Program-made: the position numbers and the translations under genes
NCBI RefSeq assembly: GCF_900117315.1
Contig: NZ_LT630337.1
Location: 3,535,404-3,599,403 of the forward strand
Length of the DNA stretch: 64,000 nt
Source: Bacillus massilinigeriensis
GTDB lineage: Bacteria; Bacillota; Bacilli; Bacillales; Cytobacillaceae
Direction of reading: 5' to 3'
The notes under the pieces: generated by a model
The model's database searches: none
Told to the model about the DNA's origin: nothing
Seen by the model: the letters and a program-made list of their open reading frames with translations, nothing else
Part shown: piece by piece, positions 16,433 to 30,512 of the stretch
How the letters are laid out: every line of letters starts with the position of its first letter
Numbering within the stretch: position 1 is the first letter of the stretch

Positions 16433-17179
16433 TTAGTCTTTCCAATTCAGCCTATTTAAAAACTCAAGGATATCTTTATGCAATTGATCTTTTTCCTTAT
16501 CCAATGTTATGACATGTCCAGATTCCTCGTACCACTTAATCTCTTTTAAATCCGCTTCCACTTCATTATAAATAATATTGGCACTATCTGTATTAATCAT
16601 ATGGTCGTGACGAGCTTGAACAACGAATGTTGGAGCATAAATCATATCGACATGGTTCCTTACATCTGCAATTAGGTCCTGCAATGCTTTTAATGTCTTC
16701 ATAGGAGTTTTTTGGAACTCAATCATTTCCATTTCTATTTGTTCTGAGCTCTTTCCCTCCATCTTCTTATACTGCCTAGCATAATCTAAAACACCCTCAT
16801 ACATCGTTTCTGCACTTTTGATATACATAGGCGCGCACATAGGTACAATCCCTTTTACAGGAACCGTATAACCAAGTTTCAAGGAAAAGACGCCCCCTAA
16901 TGAAAGACCAGCGACAGCAATTTCATCATGACCGTTCTTTTTCAGTAATTCATAGCCTTCCCTGACATCCTTCCACCAATCATCTGATCCAGTATGTACT
17001 AGCTGCTCCGGAGGAACTCCATGTCCTTTATATAATGGTGCATGGCACGTATAACCATTCTTTTCAAGGCAACGGCCAAGCATTCTAACATCTGCAGTAT
17101 TCCCGGTAAATCCATGCAAAAGCAATACAGCCCTTTTCCCACCTTCAAATGTAAAAGGCTTTGGTGTAACAATTTTCAT
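16433..17179 (-). CDS. est: Carboxylesterase (Est30-type alpha/beta hydrolase)
   Basis: This 248-residue serine hydrolase acts on short-chain carboxyl esters. The nucleophile elbow GLSLGG places Ser at about residue 94. The acid is in QARHDHMI (about 193) and the catalytic His is in ESGHVITLD (about 223). The oxyanion region is LLLHGFTGN near the N terminus. Length and motifs match the Geobacillus Est30 family. It sits between rnr and secG, the usual place in Bacillaceae, although the natural substrate is not known. AAAGGGG precedes the ATG. Confidence 0.95.
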   Translation of the reverse strand: MKIVTPKPFTFEGGKRAVLLLHGFTGNTADVRMLGRCLEKNGYTCHAPLYKGHGVPPEQLVHTGSDDWWKDVREGYELLKKNGHDEIAVAGLSLGGVFSLKLGYTVPVKGIVPMCAPMYIKSAETMYEGVLDYARQYKKMEGKSSEQIEMEMIEFQKTPMKTLKALQDLIADVRNHVDMIYAPTFVVQARHDHMINTDSANIIYNEVEADLKEIKWYEESGHVITLDKEKDQLHKDILEFLNRLNWKD

Positions 17180-17272
17180 CTAACAAACCCCTTTAATAAA
17201 AAAATCCAAACACTATTTAGTTTTAACAAAGAAAATATCTACAATCCAATCATTTGTTCGATATATAAAAAA

Positions 17273-17296
17273 AACCCGACTTAGAAAAAGCCAGGT
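17273..17296 (-). terminator. Terminator after secG
   Basis: On the minus strand ACCTGGCTT pairs imperfectly with AAGTCGGGT and is followed by a run of T. It begins nine bases beyond the secG stop and leaves the est gene to be transcribed by read-through or from its own start. Confidence 0.65.
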
Positions 17297-17304
17297 AACC
17301 TTTT

Positions 17305-17538
17305 TTATAATTGAAAATAAGTAACTAACAAGGTTAAAACAAAAAATAATACGGACAATACAATGGTAATTCGCTGTAAAATTAAATCCATTCCACGTGC
17401 TTTTTGCTTCCCAAATAATTGTTCAGCTCCACCAGAGATGGCTCCGGAAAGGCCTGCGCTTTTACCTGATTGAAGAAGTACAACAACAATAAGTGCGAGT
17501 GAAACGATTACTAATAATGTGACTAATAATGCATGCAT
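17305..17538 (-). CDS. secG: SecYEG translocon subunit SecG
   Basis: SecG is a small non-essential part of the protein-export channel. The 77-residue product has two membrane helices ([20 protein letters not shown] and [19 protein letters not shown]). They are joined by the typical polar loop [20 protein letters not shown]. The start at 17538 is behind TCAGGAGGTGG. Position upstream of est-rnr matches B. subtilis. Confidence 0.97.
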   Translation of the reverse strand: MHALLVTLLVIVSLALIVVVLLQSGKSAGLSGAISGGAEQLFGKQKARGMDLILQRITIVLSVLFFVLTLLVTYFQL

Positions 17539-17729
17539 CTAGTCCACCTCCTGAAAAACGTACATTTCACAATGTTACTATGATATCATATTTTGTTTCT
17601 TTGTACAATAGTGGGAGGGAGATAGGGAAAGGTTCAGCTATTAGAATGCTTGATTGAATTTAAAATTTGGAAGGAGATTTCAAATTATTGTAGAAACAAT
17701 AAACAATCTACCATAAGGAGTGATAATAA

Positions 17730-18698
17730 TTGATTGCAAAGGAACGGGAATTTCCAATCATAATTCAACAATTGGAGGTTTTACTTCAAAGGTTAGACAC
17801 TAATCATCCCAAAAAACGCGAAATTGAAAAGGAACTATCCATACGTTGGTCAGGCCATCGTGGTGAGCTTAATCTGGACTATCATCTCCATTTTCTTCCC
17901 AAAAAAGAGTATACAATCCTTCGTAACCTTCGAATAACAAACGATGGAAAATACTATTTTCAAATGGATACACTTCTATTACATGAAAATTACATATTAA
18001 TCGTTGAAACAAAAAATATTAAAGGGAAATTAACATTTGAAGGAAAACACAATCAACTTATACGAAATATCGGGGATCAGGATGAAGGTTTCCAGGATCC
18101 TATCACCCAAGTAAGACAACAGCAATTTCAACTGTCTACATTCCTCCTGAAAAATCAGCTATCCAATATCCCCATTGATTATTTGATTGTGGTGAGCAAC
18201 GACACCTCTATTATCCAAACCCAATTTATCAGCTCCTATAATAAATTTCGTATTATTCATGCACCTATTTTAAAAGAAAGGGTCGAATCCATTGAAACTT
18301 TATATAAAACTCAAATAATGACCCCAAAAACAATTAAAAAATTAGCAAAGCTTCTCATTAAGGCCCACACGCCCCTTAAAACTGAAATTCTTCATAAATT
18401 TGACCTATCAAAAAGGGATATCATTACCGGTGTTAAATGTCCAAATTGTCGTTCTATTCCTATGAAAAGGGGACATGGTACTTGGATTTGTAAAACTTGT
18501 GGGACTTTAGACAAGAAAGCTCACATTGACTCACTTAATGATTACTTTCTATTAATTGGCCCGTCAATTACGAATCAGCATGCACGAAAATTCCTTCATT
18601 TAAGTTCAAAAGACACTACTTCTCGTCTATTAAAGGGGATGAACTTGCTAGAAAAAGGTACTCGCAAGGACAAAAAATACTTTTCTCTTTATAAATAG
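17730..18698 (+). CDS. NERD domain protein with C-terminal zinc ribbon
   Basis: NERD (nuclease-related) domains are restriction-endonuclease-like folds. Here the core is visible at about residues 38-150. It starts with GHRGELNLDYHL, and continues QMDTLLLHENYILIVETKNIKG, holding the D...ExK residues expected of such nucleases, then QVRQQQFQLSTFL. The C-terminal part has a zinc knuckle pair, CPNC and CKTC (about residues 236-258). The start is a TTG nine bases after AAGGAG. The gene is alone on the plus strand, pointing into the TTCGCGAA array. Cleavage activity is not established for this subfamily, so the function is unknown. Confidence 0.85.
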   Translation: MIAKEREFPIIIQQLEVLLQRLDTNHPKKREIEKELSIRWSGHRGELNLDYHLHFLPKKEYTILRNLRITNDGKYYFQMDTLLLHENYILIVETKNIKGKLTFEGKHNQLIRNIGDQDEGFQDPITQVRQQQFQLSTFLLKNQLSNIPIDYLIVVSNDTSIIQTQFISSYNKFRIIHAPILKERVESIETLYKTQIMTPKTIKKLAKLLIKAHTPLKTEILHKFDLSKRDIITGVKCPNCRSIPMKRGHGTWICKTCGTLDKKAHIDSLNDYFLLIGPSITNQHARKFLHLSSKDTTSRLLKGMNLLEKGTRKDKKYFSLYK

Positions 18699-18715
18699 CT
18701 TTGAATATTAGCCTT

Positions 18716-18884
18716 ATTCGCGAAATTTAAGATTTATTCGCGAAACTCCTGAAAATATTCGCGAATTTTAAAATTTATTCGCGAAAAGTGAACTTTTATT
18801 CGCGAAAATTATTTTTATTCGCAAATTTACAAAAATACTCGCGAAATCATTAAATTATTCGCGAAAATATGGATTTATTCGCGA
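18716..18884. repeat. Array of nine TTCGCGAA palindromes at about 20-bp intervals
   Basis: The octamer TTCGCGAA, or a one-base variant, begins within ATTCGCGA at 18716, 18736, 18757, 18777, 18798, 18817, 18837, 18857 and 18877. The spacing is therefore 19-21 bp, or two helical turns. Spacers are AT-rich and not conserved. The array lies between the end of the NERD gene and the eno terminator, and encodes nothing. It is too regular for chance and too short-period for CRISPR. Confidence 0.9.
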
Positions 18885-18963
18885 AATTCTATTCTTCAGC
18901 TACTTCAAAAAATACTCAAAAATATGCCATTAACCTCAAAGCTGAAAATTTGACATGCAATAA

Positions 18964-18997
18964 CAAAAAAAAGATGCCCCCCATCCAACCGGGGGCA
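18964..18997 (-). terminator. Terminator of the glycolytic operon after eno
   Basis: On the minus strand TGCCCCC pairs with GGGGGCA around a ten-base loop and is followed by a run of eight T. It lies about 15 bases after the eno stop codon. Confidence 0.9.
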
Positions 18998-19011
18998 CCC
19001 ACACAACAAAA

Positions 19012-20310
<1,299 letters not shown>

Positions 20311-20362
20311 TTATTCTCTCCTTTAATTTACAATAATTATTTTTAGCAAAAGCATTCAAAAT

Positions 20363-22727
<2,365 letters not shown>

Positions 22728-22812
22728 CTAGTGAGATTTGCTGCGATTGGACATATCCCAATAACGCAAAATCTACCTCTCAAATTTAAATTGTACAACA
22801 ATTCAAATTTTA

Positions 22813-23997
22813 TTACTTATCGTTCAAAGCTACAACACCTGGAAGTGCTTTTCCTTCCATAAATTCTAGGGAAGCTCCTCCACCAGTTGAAATATGGCTC
22901 ATTTTATCAGCTAGATTGAATTTTTCAACAGCGGCTGCTGAATCTCCACCACCGATAACGGAATAAGTATCAGTTGCTTCTGCAAGTGCTTCAGCTACCG
23001 CTTTTGTTCCGCCAGCAAATTTATCAAATTCGAATACACCCATAGGTCCATTCCAGATAACAAGCTTAGAGTCTTTAATTACATCACGGTAAAGCTCAGC
23101 TGTTTTAGGTCCGATATCAAGAGCTTGCCAATCAGAAGGAATTTCTTCAATCGCAACTACTTTTGACTCAGCATCTTTAGCAAATTCTTTCGCAATAACT
23201 GCGTCTACTGGCATGTAGAATTTAACGCCTTTTTCTTCTGCTTTTTTCATAAAGGATTTTGCAAGATCAATTTTATCTTCTTCTAATAGAGATTGTCCGA
23301 TTTCATGACCTTGTGCTTTAACAAATGTATAAGCAAGACCTCCACCGATGATTAGGTTATCTACTTTTTCAAGTAGGTTATCAATTACACCGATTTTGTC
23401 TTTAACTTTTGCTCCACCGATAATTGCAGTGAATGGTCTTTCTGGATTAGATAATGCTTTTCCTAATACGTCAAGCTCTTTTTCCATTAAGAAACCAGAT
23501 ACTGCTGGTAAGTGATGAGCAATTCCTTCAGTTGAAGCATGTGCGCGGTGAGCAGCACCAAATGCATCATTTACATAAAGGTCAGCTAGTTCAGCAAATG
23601 CTTTTGCAAGTTCTGGATCATTTTTCTCTTCACCAGGATAGAAGCGAACATTTTCTAATAAAAGTACATCCCCATCTTGCATGGTTGCAATTTCAGCTTT
23701 AACTGTATCGCCATATGCTTCATCAGTTTTCTTAACATCTCTGCCTAAAAGCTCAGATAAGCGTTTTGCCACAGCAGTTAAGCGCATCTCTTCAACAGCT
23801 TTTCCTTTTGGACGACCTAAGTGGCTAGCTAATAAAACCTTTGCCCCTTGTTCCATTAAGTATTGGATAGTTGGAAGTGCAGCACGGATACGAGTATCGT
23901 CTGTTACTTTTCCTTCAGACATTGGTACGTTAAAATCTACACGGCAAAATACTACTTTGCCTTTTAATTCGACATCTTTTACGCTTTTTTTGTTCAT
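22813..23997 (-). CDS. pgk: Phosphoglycerate kinase
   Basis: This enzyme makes ATP from 1,3-bisphosphoglycerate. The ATG at 23997, ten bases after AGGAGG, gives the normal 394 residues ([14 protein letters not shown]). The N-domain signature CRVDFNVPM, the substrate site SHLGRPKG and the nucleotide-binding segments [12 protein letters not shown] and [13 protein letters not shown] are all present. It follows gap after a 235-bp gap containing a strong hairpin. Confidence 0.99.
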   Translation of the reverse strand: MNKKSVKDVELKGKVVFCRVDFNVPMSEGKVTDDTRIRAALPTIQYLMEQGAKVLLASHLGRPKGKAVEEMRLTAVAKRLSELLGRDVKKTDEAYGDTVKAEIATMQDGDVLLLENVRFYPGEEKNDPELAKAFAELADLYVNDAFGAAHRAHASTEGIAHHLPAVSGFLMEKELDVLGKALSNPERPFTAIIGGAKVKDKIGVIDNLLEKVDNLIIGGGLAYTFVKAQGHEIGQSLLEEDKIDLAKSFMKKAEEKGVKFYMPVDAVIAKEFAKDAESKVVAIEEIPSDWQALDIGPKTAELYRDVIKDSKLVIWNGPMGVFEFDKFAGGTKAVAEALAEATDTYSVIGGGDSAAAVEKFNLADKMSHISTGGGASLEFMEGKALPGVVALNDK

Positions 23998-24065
23998 TGC
24001 CAAAAGACCTCCTAAAGACTCCATTTATGTGAAACAACTCTGTTGCATGAAATTTCAAAGATAAA

Positions 24066-24098
24066 GGGAGTGGGGAATCCTCCCCGCTCCCCTTTTTT
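24066..24098. terminator. Strong hairpin between gap and pgk
   Basis: An 11-bp stem (GGGAGTGGGGA / TCCCCGCTCCC, one G-T pair) has a four-base loop. On the plus strand it is followed by six T, but on the gene strand only by CTTTAT. It may therefore act as a partial terminator or as an mRNA-end stabiliser that sets different levels of gap and pgk message. Its true role is inferred. Confidence 0.55.
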
Positions 24099-24232
24099 AA
24101 AAAATATCAAGTTCCACTCTTTTGGAAGGAATTGCAAATATAGCCAGGTTGCACCTTTACTATTATAAGCCCTTTATCCCTTTAATCCAATAAATGATTG
24201 GTGAACTTTTTCATTTTTTAAGAACTTAGAGA

Positions 24233-25276
<1,044 letters not shown>

Positions 25277-25292
25277 CTATATTTTAAAAATA

Positions 25293-26336
25293 TTATAAGG
25301 GGATATCCCCTTGTAATAACTGTTTTGCGGCCCCTTCATCTGTAATGAGGACCGTTTTTTCCTTTGCCGGGGCTTGCTTCATATATGAGCGGATTGCTTT
25401 ACCTTTTGATGCTCCACCTGCCACAGTTACGACATGTTGGACATGTTCTAAATCATCTAACTGAAGACCAATGGTTTGAACCTTATGAATTATTTTTCCT
25501 TGTTCATTGAAATAATATCCAAATGATTCTCCAATTGCTCCTGCCTTGATGATTTCTTCCAAAAGCTTCGCATCTGTTTTTCGGCGCTTGGCCATTGTCA
25601 TAGCATCTCCAATACCATGCAAAACCATGCTAGCAGACTTAATTAAGCTGAGTACCTCTTTGATGTTTGGTTCTCTCATGATAGATTGGTACGTTTCCTG
25701 GCTAACTTGATCAGGGACATACAAAACGCGGTGTCTTGAATGTGTTCTTTCCGCCATGATTGCACAAATCGTGTTCGCTTCGTTCTGAACATCCTCTCCA
25801 ATTCCACCTCTTGCTGGAACAAACAACATGTCTTTATCCTCTAGATCAGGGGTTAGCATATCTGCTACCGCAGCCATCGTTGACCCACCAGTAACAGCGA
25901 TGATATTATTCCCTTCAAGTAAGACTTTCATGCTTAAAGCACATGCTCTTCCAAGGCCTTTTTTTACCCAAGGGGATTCATCACTATTTCCAGCAACCAC
26001 TACGACCTGTTTGATGCCTAATTGATTTTGTAATTTTTTCTCCAGTTCGGTCAGTCCTGTTATTTCTCTCATGACACTTTCAAGGCTATCAAGTAAATTA
26101 TTTCCTTCGGGTGTTAAGCTCATGCCGACACTTGTCACTGAAATCAGATTTTGCTCTTTAAGAAAATCAACTTCCCCTCTAAGCACCCTTTCAGTGATCC
26201 CTAAACTGATTGATAGATTCCTTCTTCCTACTGGCTGCATCAAATGTATGTATTGGAGGATGTGATAACGTTTTTGCATAACGGTAAGCAAATCAGGTAA
26301 TAATTTTTTCTGAATATCAATCATTGATGACTTCAT
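25293..26336 (-). CDS. cggR: Central glycolytic genes regulator CggR
   Basis: CggR is a SorC/DeoR-type repressor that releases DNA when it binds fructose-1,6-bisphosphate. The ATG at 26336 follows GAGGAGG and gives 347 residues starting MKSSMIDIQKKLLPD. An N-terminal helix-turn-helix (about 25-65, RRNLSISLGITERVLRGEV) is followed by the sugar-binding domain with VVVAGNSDESPW and ITVTGGSTM-like segments (NIIAVTGGSTMAAVA). It is the first gene of the glycolytic operon. A sequence matching its operator lies 20-60 bases upstream of its start, so it should control itself and gap. Confidence 0.97.
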   Translation of the reverse strand: MKSSMIDIQKKLLPDLLTVMQKRYHILQYIHLMQPVGRRNLSISLGITERVLRGEVDFLKEQNLISVTSVGMSLTPEGNNLLDSLESVMREITGLTELEKKLQNQLGIKQVVVVAGNSDESPWVKKGLGRACALSMKVLLEGNNIIAVTGGSTMAAVADMLTPDLEDKDMLFVPARGGIGEDVQNEANTICAIMAERTHSRHRVLYVPDQVSQETYQSIMREPNIKEVLSLIKSASMVLHGIGDAMTMAKRRKTDAKLLEEIIKAGAIGESFGYYFNEQGKIIHKVQTIGLQLDDLEHVQHVVTVAGGASKGKAIRSYMKQAPAKEKTVLITDEGAAKQLLQGDIPL

Positions 26337-26356
26337 GATATCCTCCTCTTTCCTGA

Positions 26357-26396
26357 TGGGCAATAAATGTCCCTCTTAGACATATTATGTCCCGCT
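26357..26396 (-). promoter_or_regulatory. CggR operator
   Basis: On the minus strand two repeats follow each other: CGGGACATAATATGTC and AGGGACATTTATTGCCC. These match the known CggR site of B. subtilis, two CGGGAC-N6-TGTC half-sites in tandem. It lies between the upstream terminator and the cggR ribosome binding site. The CATAAT inside the first repeat may be part of the -10 region. Confidence 0.85.
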
Positions 26397-26402
26397 CACT
26401 CC

Positions 26403-26442
26403 AAAAAAAAACTCCCCTGCTACGTGTTTTATTGTAACAGGG
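26403..26442 (-). terminator. Terminator between the glutaredoxin-like gene and cggR
   Basis: On the minus strand CCCTGTTAC pairs with GTAGCAGGG (one mismatch) and is followed by AGTTTTTTTT. It ends the rpoN/glutaredoxin-like transcript just before the CggR operator. Confidence 0.85.
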
Positions 26443-26472
26443 TGGTATTTATAATTCAACTAAAAACCCTTT

Positions 26473-26718
26473 TTATTTTATTGTAAGCGCTTCATATATG
26501 AACATTTTGTCAACTTGACCGAACTGAACTTCTTTTCCATTAATTTCAACAACTGGAATCATTAATCCATATTTTTCAGTGAGTTCATCACTATGATTAA
26601 TATCCACTTCATCTAATACAAAATTGAATTGCTGTTTTAATTCAACCAGTATCTCCTTTGCTTGTTCACATAGATGGCAACCGTTTCTCGTGTATAAAAT
26701 AACATTGGTCTGGTTCAT
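26473..26718 (-). CDS. Glutaredoxin-like thiol protein (81 aa)
   Basis: A small thioredoxin-fold protein with the redox motif CHLC at about residues 14-17 (LYTRNGCHLCEQAK). The cis-proline is in GLMIPVVEINGKEV (about residues 51-64). It probably reduces disulfides or binds a metal in the cytosol; the partner is unknown. It lies directly after rpoN and before the cggR terminator, a place where such a gene is common in Bacillaceae. AAAGGAGAAG precedes the ATG. Confidence 0.9.
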   Translation of the reverse strand: MNQTNVILYTRNGCHLCEQAKEILVELKQQFNFVLDEVDINHSDELTEKYGLMIPVVEINGKEVQFGQVDKMFIYEALTIK

Positions 26719-26738
26719 TTTTGGCTTCTCCTTTATGT

Positions 26739-28073
26739 CTAGTCGTATCTTTTTCTTTTAGATGACGAAGGAATGCCCAATTGGTCCCGATATTTAGCAA
26801 CAGTCCTTCTCGAGATCACCATTCCATCATTCTCCCTGATTATTCGGACAATTTCTTGGTCGGATAGTGGCTTTTGTTTATTTTCCTTCTCAATTAAATT
26901 CTGAATAATCTCCTTTACCTGCTTAGAGGAAGTCGCCTCGTTCGTAATAGTTTGAATCGTACTTGTAAAAAAGGACCTTAGTTCAAAAGTGCCAAATGGT
27001 GTTTGAATGTACTTATCTCTTACTGCACGGCTAACCGTTGACTCATGTATGTCTAATTCCTCTGAGATTTCCTTCATCGTCATAGGTTTCAAGAACGAGG
27101 GCCCTTTTTTAAAGAAATCTGGCTGTTTTTCAATTATCTTTAATGACACTTTTGCAAGGGTCTCTTTTCTTTGCTCTAAACTTTTAACAATCCATTGATA
27201 ATCCTGATGTTTTTCCTTTAAGAATTTCCTTAATTCTGAATCCTCTTTACGAGAGAATTTATTAAAATAAACTTCATTAAAACTAACCCGTGGTATCAGG
27301 TCGTCATAAATACTGACAGCATACTCGTTGCCATTCGGCTTAACCACCACATCAGGAATAATATAGGCGGATTTTTCCGAGACAAAATTGGCGGCAGGTC
27401 TAGGATTCAGTGTCAAAACCAAATCGAATACTTTTTGAATTTCCTTTAAGGAAATGCTCATTAGTTTCGATAATTCCTTCCACTTCTTCTCAGCAAAAAG
27501 CTCAAAATGCTCTAAGACTATTTTTTCCGCGATTTCATTTGGCTTCTCTAGTCTAGTTAATTGTAGGTATAAACATTCCTTTAGATTGCGCGCTCCAATC
27601 CCAGCAGGCTCAACCTCTTGCTGAATCTCATGCAACCACGCTTCAAGTTCTTCATTAGAAAAACTACTAATCTTTGAAATTTCTTCTATATCCGTACATA
27701 AGTAACCGTTTTCATCAATATGTTCGAGCAAAATCATGACGATTTCATTTTCACGTGGATTTAAGCTGTTCAAGTGAATTTGCGAAAGTAAAAATTCTTG
27801 TAACGTAATAACCTTCTCACCAATTTGTTCGATCCATGCCTTTTGGTCTTTCTCCATTCCACTTCGTTTCATCTTCACACGATCAAATTGTGGGTTGAAC
27901 GTTTTTATATTGTCTGTTTCTAATTTGATTAAGGGATTTTCAAGAGCTTTACTTTCAAGAAAAGAGGCAAGCTCTAGAGAGGAGTATTGTAGTAAAGCAA
28001 TTGCTTGGCTTAACTCTTGGGTCATTGTTAATTTTAAGGTTTGCTGTTGCCATAGACCTGTTTTTAAGTTCAT
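26739..28073 (-). CDS. rpoN: RNA polymerase sigma-54 factor (SigL)
   Basis: Sigma-54 directs transcription from -24/-12 promoters and needs an AAA+ activator. The 444-residue protein has the glutamine/leucine-rich N-terminal region I (KLTMTQELSQAIALLQY). A core-binding domain comes next, then the HTH near 330-360 (MKEISEELDIHESTVSRAVR). The C-terminal RpoN box appears as ISRRTVAKYRDQLGI. In B. subtilis the gene is named sigL and governs levanase, amino-acid and acetoin use. No sigma-54 activator is seen in the window. GGAGGAG precedes the ATG. Confidence 0.98.
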   Translation of the reverse strand: MNLKTGLWQQQTLKLTMTQELSQAIALLQYSSLELASFLESKALENPLIKLETDNIKTFNPQFDRVKMKRSGMEKDQKAWIEQIGEKVITLQEFLLSQIHLNSLNPRENEIVMILLEHIDENGYLCTDIEEISKISSFSNEELEAWLHEIQQEVEPAGIGARNLKECLYLQLTRLEKPNEIAEKIVLEHFELFAEKKWKELSKLMSISLKEIQKVFDLVLTLNPRPAANFVSEKSAYIIPDVVVKPNGNEYAVSIYDDLIPRVSFNEVYFNKFSRKEDSELRKFLKEKHQDYQWIVKSLEQRKETLAKVSLKIIEKQPDFFKKGPSFLKPMTMKEISEELDIHESTVSRAVRDKYIQTPFGTFELRSFFTSTIQTITNEATSSKQVKEIIQNLIEKENKQKPLSDQEIVRIIRENDGMVISRRTVAKYRDQLGIPSSSKRKRYD

Positions 28074-28181
28074 TAAACATCTCCTCCTTATCCCATTTTA
28101 CAATAAGGAGGAAAAATGTTGTATGAGAAAATCTTCTTAATTTCGGGTGACAGGCACCTTACATTTTTTGGAATTAATATA

Positions 28182-29234
28182 TTAGGTAATTCTCTCCCCA
28201 AAGTAAGGGATCTTCCTTATAAAATGGGTGATGATAAAGCTTATGATGAATATCATCACAGCTATGATAGGAACAGAGAAGATTTGGTTAAATAGCAAAT
28301 TATCAATTCCAAATCTCATTAAGATTGTTCGAATCATATCATGAACTAGGTACATACCGAAGCTGTAGGTCGATAATATAGAGATGATCTTTAAGCTTCT
28401 CTCCCCGAGACGGATTTTCTGTAAAAATTCTTTACCAAACAAGAACAAAGCTACCGGTGTAAAGAATACATTTGCCCTTAAATAATAATATAAAAATGTA
28501 TCTGGCGCGCCCTTCTCTAAGGATAGGATTCTTGTTCCAACAATCGTTGCTAATATCCCGATGACCCCTAGAATGTACAACCATTTTTTCGTCTTTGCAC
28601 TTAGCTCATAAGTTGCTAGGTAGTACCCCATGATGAAGTAGATTGTATAGCCCAATACTAAATTCACATCAAATTTAATGAAGAACGGTGCTACTAAATG
28701 AAATGGTTCAAAATGATTTAAGGTTGGTAACAAGCTTGTGAAAATAAAGCTAATAACCAAAAAGTATTCAATATCCTTTTTCGTTGCGCTTTTCATAAAG
28801 GTTCTTAAGATCGGTGTAATGAGATATAACCCTAAAATCATATATAAAAACCACAAATGATAATGAGTCTTCCCTTGGAAAATCACTAGGAATGTATCAA
28901 GTAAGAAGTAGCGGTCGATCGTATGATTTAAAAATCCCTTATACACTTGATAAATAAATCCCCATACGATTAAGGCTAATACTACACGATAAATATTTTT
29001 TGTATAAAGTTTTTTCATAGTCAAAGGTCTATTCGTATTTAAAAAGAACATCCCACTGAGCATGGCGAACATCGGCACACACCAACGTGCCAATGAATCA
29101 TAAATGTTCAGTATGTTCCATTCATATGTATTTGGTTCTAACTGTGCATAGTTTGTTGCACTTACGTGAATGATCATAACAGCAAATGTTGCGAGTACTC
29201 TTAGTATGTCTGCATAAATAATTCGATTTCCCAA
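28182..29234 (-). CDS. Acyltransferase 3 family membrane protein
   Basis: The protein has about ten hydrophobic segments. Its N terminus, RIIYADILRVLATFAVMIIHV, has the R/H arrangement typical of acyltransferase-3 (OafA/WecH) proteins that O-acetylate envelope sugars. A second conserved part is WYLYMILGLYLITPILR-like (HLWFLYMILGLYLITP). The frame opens at 29291, but the first 19 residues look non-coding, so a TTG at 29234 behind GGAG is preferred (about 350 aa). It is a single gene between rpoN and tRNA-Arg, and its substrate is not evident. Confidence 0.85.
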   Translation of the reverse strand: MGNRIIYADILRVLATFAVMIIHVSATNYAQLEPNTYEWNILNIYDSLARWCVPMFAMLSGMFFLNTNRPLTMKKLYTKNIYRVVLALIVWGFIYQVYKGFLNHTIDRYFLLDTFLVIFQGKTHYHLWFLYMILGLYLITPILRTFMKSATKKDIEYFLVISFIFTSLLPTLNHFEPFHLVAPFFIKFDVNLVLGYTIYFIMGYYLATYELSAKTKKWLYILGVIGILATIVGTRILSLEKGAPDTFLYYYLRANVFFTPVALFLFGKEFLQKIRLGERSLKIISILSTYSFGMYLVHDMIRTILMRFGIDNLLFNQIFSVPIIAVMIFIISFIITHFIRKIPYFGERIT

Positions 29235-29362
29235 CCTCAACTTCTCCTGACCATAGATACTTTTTACCAATATAAAAATGGGTAAAATCACTATAATTGA
29301 GTATAATCGACAAATTCCGCCTGGTCAAACGAGCATTTAAGAACGAAATCCCAGGATTATAT

Positions 29363-29405
29363 AAAAAAACCTTATCTAAATAGCTATTAGCTATCTAAGA
29401 TAAGG
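29363..29405 (-). terminator. Terminator after tRNA-Arg
   Basis: On the minus strand CCTTATCTTAGATAGCT pairs with AGCTATTTAGATAAGG with one bulge and is followed by TTTTTTTAT. It begins 32 bases after the tRNA 3' end. Confidence 0.85.
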
Positions 29406-29436
29406 CTTTCGTCGTATAAAGTGAACTTTTTCAAAG

Positions 29437-29508
29437 CGCCCTCGGAGGGAATCGAACCCCCATTTTAAGAACCGGAATCTTACGTGCTATCCGTTGCACC
29501 ACGAGGGC
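29437..29508 (-). tRNA. tRNA-Arg (anticodon CCG)
   Basis: The 72-nt sequence folds into a complete cloverleaf. The acceptor is GCCCTCG/CGAGGGC with G as discriminator. The anticodon stem is TAAGA/TCTTA with loop TTCCGGT, so the anticodon is CCG. The T-arm contains GGTTCGATTCC. CCA is not encoded. A tRNA-Arg beside clpP is also found in B. subtilis. Confidence 0.96.
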
Positions 29509-29752
29509 ATTATAGCTAATATAGAGTCAAGTTTGATCGAACAAAATGATAATCATAATAAGCAGTACGTTTACATATTATATGTCATCTTCAAATTCTT
29601 TGCAAGAAGACTTTATAGGAGGCCAATAAGAAAACCTTCTTCTCTTACTGATTATTTTTTTCCCAAAAAGGATATGATGAAGAAGGATTGAAACGTATAA
29701 AATCAGTTGAAATACCAATTGGCAATTATTTCTCGATTTCTAAAGCGATTCG

Positions 29753-29782
29753 TTTGACCTTTATTGACCATCAGTGTATGAT
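29753..29782 (+). promoter_or_regulatory. clpP sigma-A promoter overlapped by a CtsR box
   Basis: A -35 TTGACC (29754-29759) and -10 TATGAT (29777-29782) are separated by 17 bases. On the other strand the same bases read GGTCAATAAAGGTCAAA (29753-29769), the tandem heptad recognised by the heat-shock repressor CtsR. Repression of clpP by CtsR until heat stress is well known in Bacillus. Confidence 0.88.
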
Positions 29783-29874
29783 AAAATTACATACAGGATT
29801 CAAACGTTTTCTTTTAATGGAGAAATATACTAAGCATTGTATGTTGGACTCTTATATAAAAGGAGGAAATAAAA

Positions 29875-30480
29875 ATGAACTTAATCCCTACAGTTATTGA
29901 ACAAACCAACCGCGGGGAACGTGCATACGACATTTATTCCCGTCTTCTTAAGGATCGTATTATCATGTTGGGCAGCGCCATTGATGATAATGTCGCAAAC
30001 TCTATTGTTGCTCAATTATTATTCTTAGAAGCAGAAAATCCAGAAAAAGATATTTCCATTTACATTAACAGCCCTGGAGGTAGTATCACGGCAGGAATGG
30101 CCATTTATGATACCATGCAGTTTATTAAACCAGATGTTCAAACCATCTGTATTGGTATGGCTGCATCAATGGGTGCCTTTCTTTTAGCTGCCGGAGAAAA
30201 AGGAAAGCGTTATGCTCTTCCAAACAGCGAAGTTATGATTCACCAACCACTTGGTGGCGCCCAAGGTCAAGCAACTGAAATTGAAATCGCAGCGAAACGT
30301 ATTCTTTTCCTACGTGAAAAGTTAAACGGTATTCTTGCTGAACGTACTGGTCAATCTCTCGAAGTCATTTCTAGAGATACCGATCGTGATAATTTCATGA
30401 CAGCTGAAAAGGCAAAAGAGTATGGACTAGTTGACCATATTATTACAAGACATACCCTTAATGATAAGAAGGACAAATAA
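29875..30480 (+). CDS. clpP: ATP-dependent Clp protease proteolytic subunit ClpP
   Basis: ClpP forms a 14-subunit chamber that degrades proteins delivered by ClpC, ClpX or ClpE, including those tagged by tmRNA. The 201-residue protein has the catalytic triad Ser98 (GMAASMGA), His123 ([11 protein letters not shown]) and Asp172 (RDTDRDNFM). AAAAGGAGG precedes the ATG. The promoter about 95 bases upstream carries a CtsR operator, so the gene should be induced by heat and protein damage. A terminator follows directly. Confidence 0.99.
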   Translation: MNLIPTVIEQTNRGERAYDIYSRLLKDRIIMLGSAIDDNVANSIVAQLLFLEAENPEKDISIYINSPGGSITAGMAIYDTMQFIKPDVQTICIGMAASMGAFLLAAGEKGKRYALPNSEVMIHQPLGGAQGQATEIEIAAKRILFLREKLNGILAERTGQSLEVISRDTDRDNFMTAEKAKEYGLVDHIITRHTLNDKKDK

Positions 30481-30512
30481 ACTTACCGGTAATTCGTCAT
30501 TGATTGACTAAC

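Noticed and set aside
18716-18884. CRISPR array
   Set aside because: The repeat is only 8-10 bp, spacers are about 10 bp and AT-rich, and no cas genes are nearby. The arrays at 61.7-62.2 kb fail for the same reasons.
29494-29900. Plus-strand frames between tRNA-Arg and clpP
   Set aside because: They cross the tRNA and the clpP promoter, and the only good ribosome binding site belongs to clpP.
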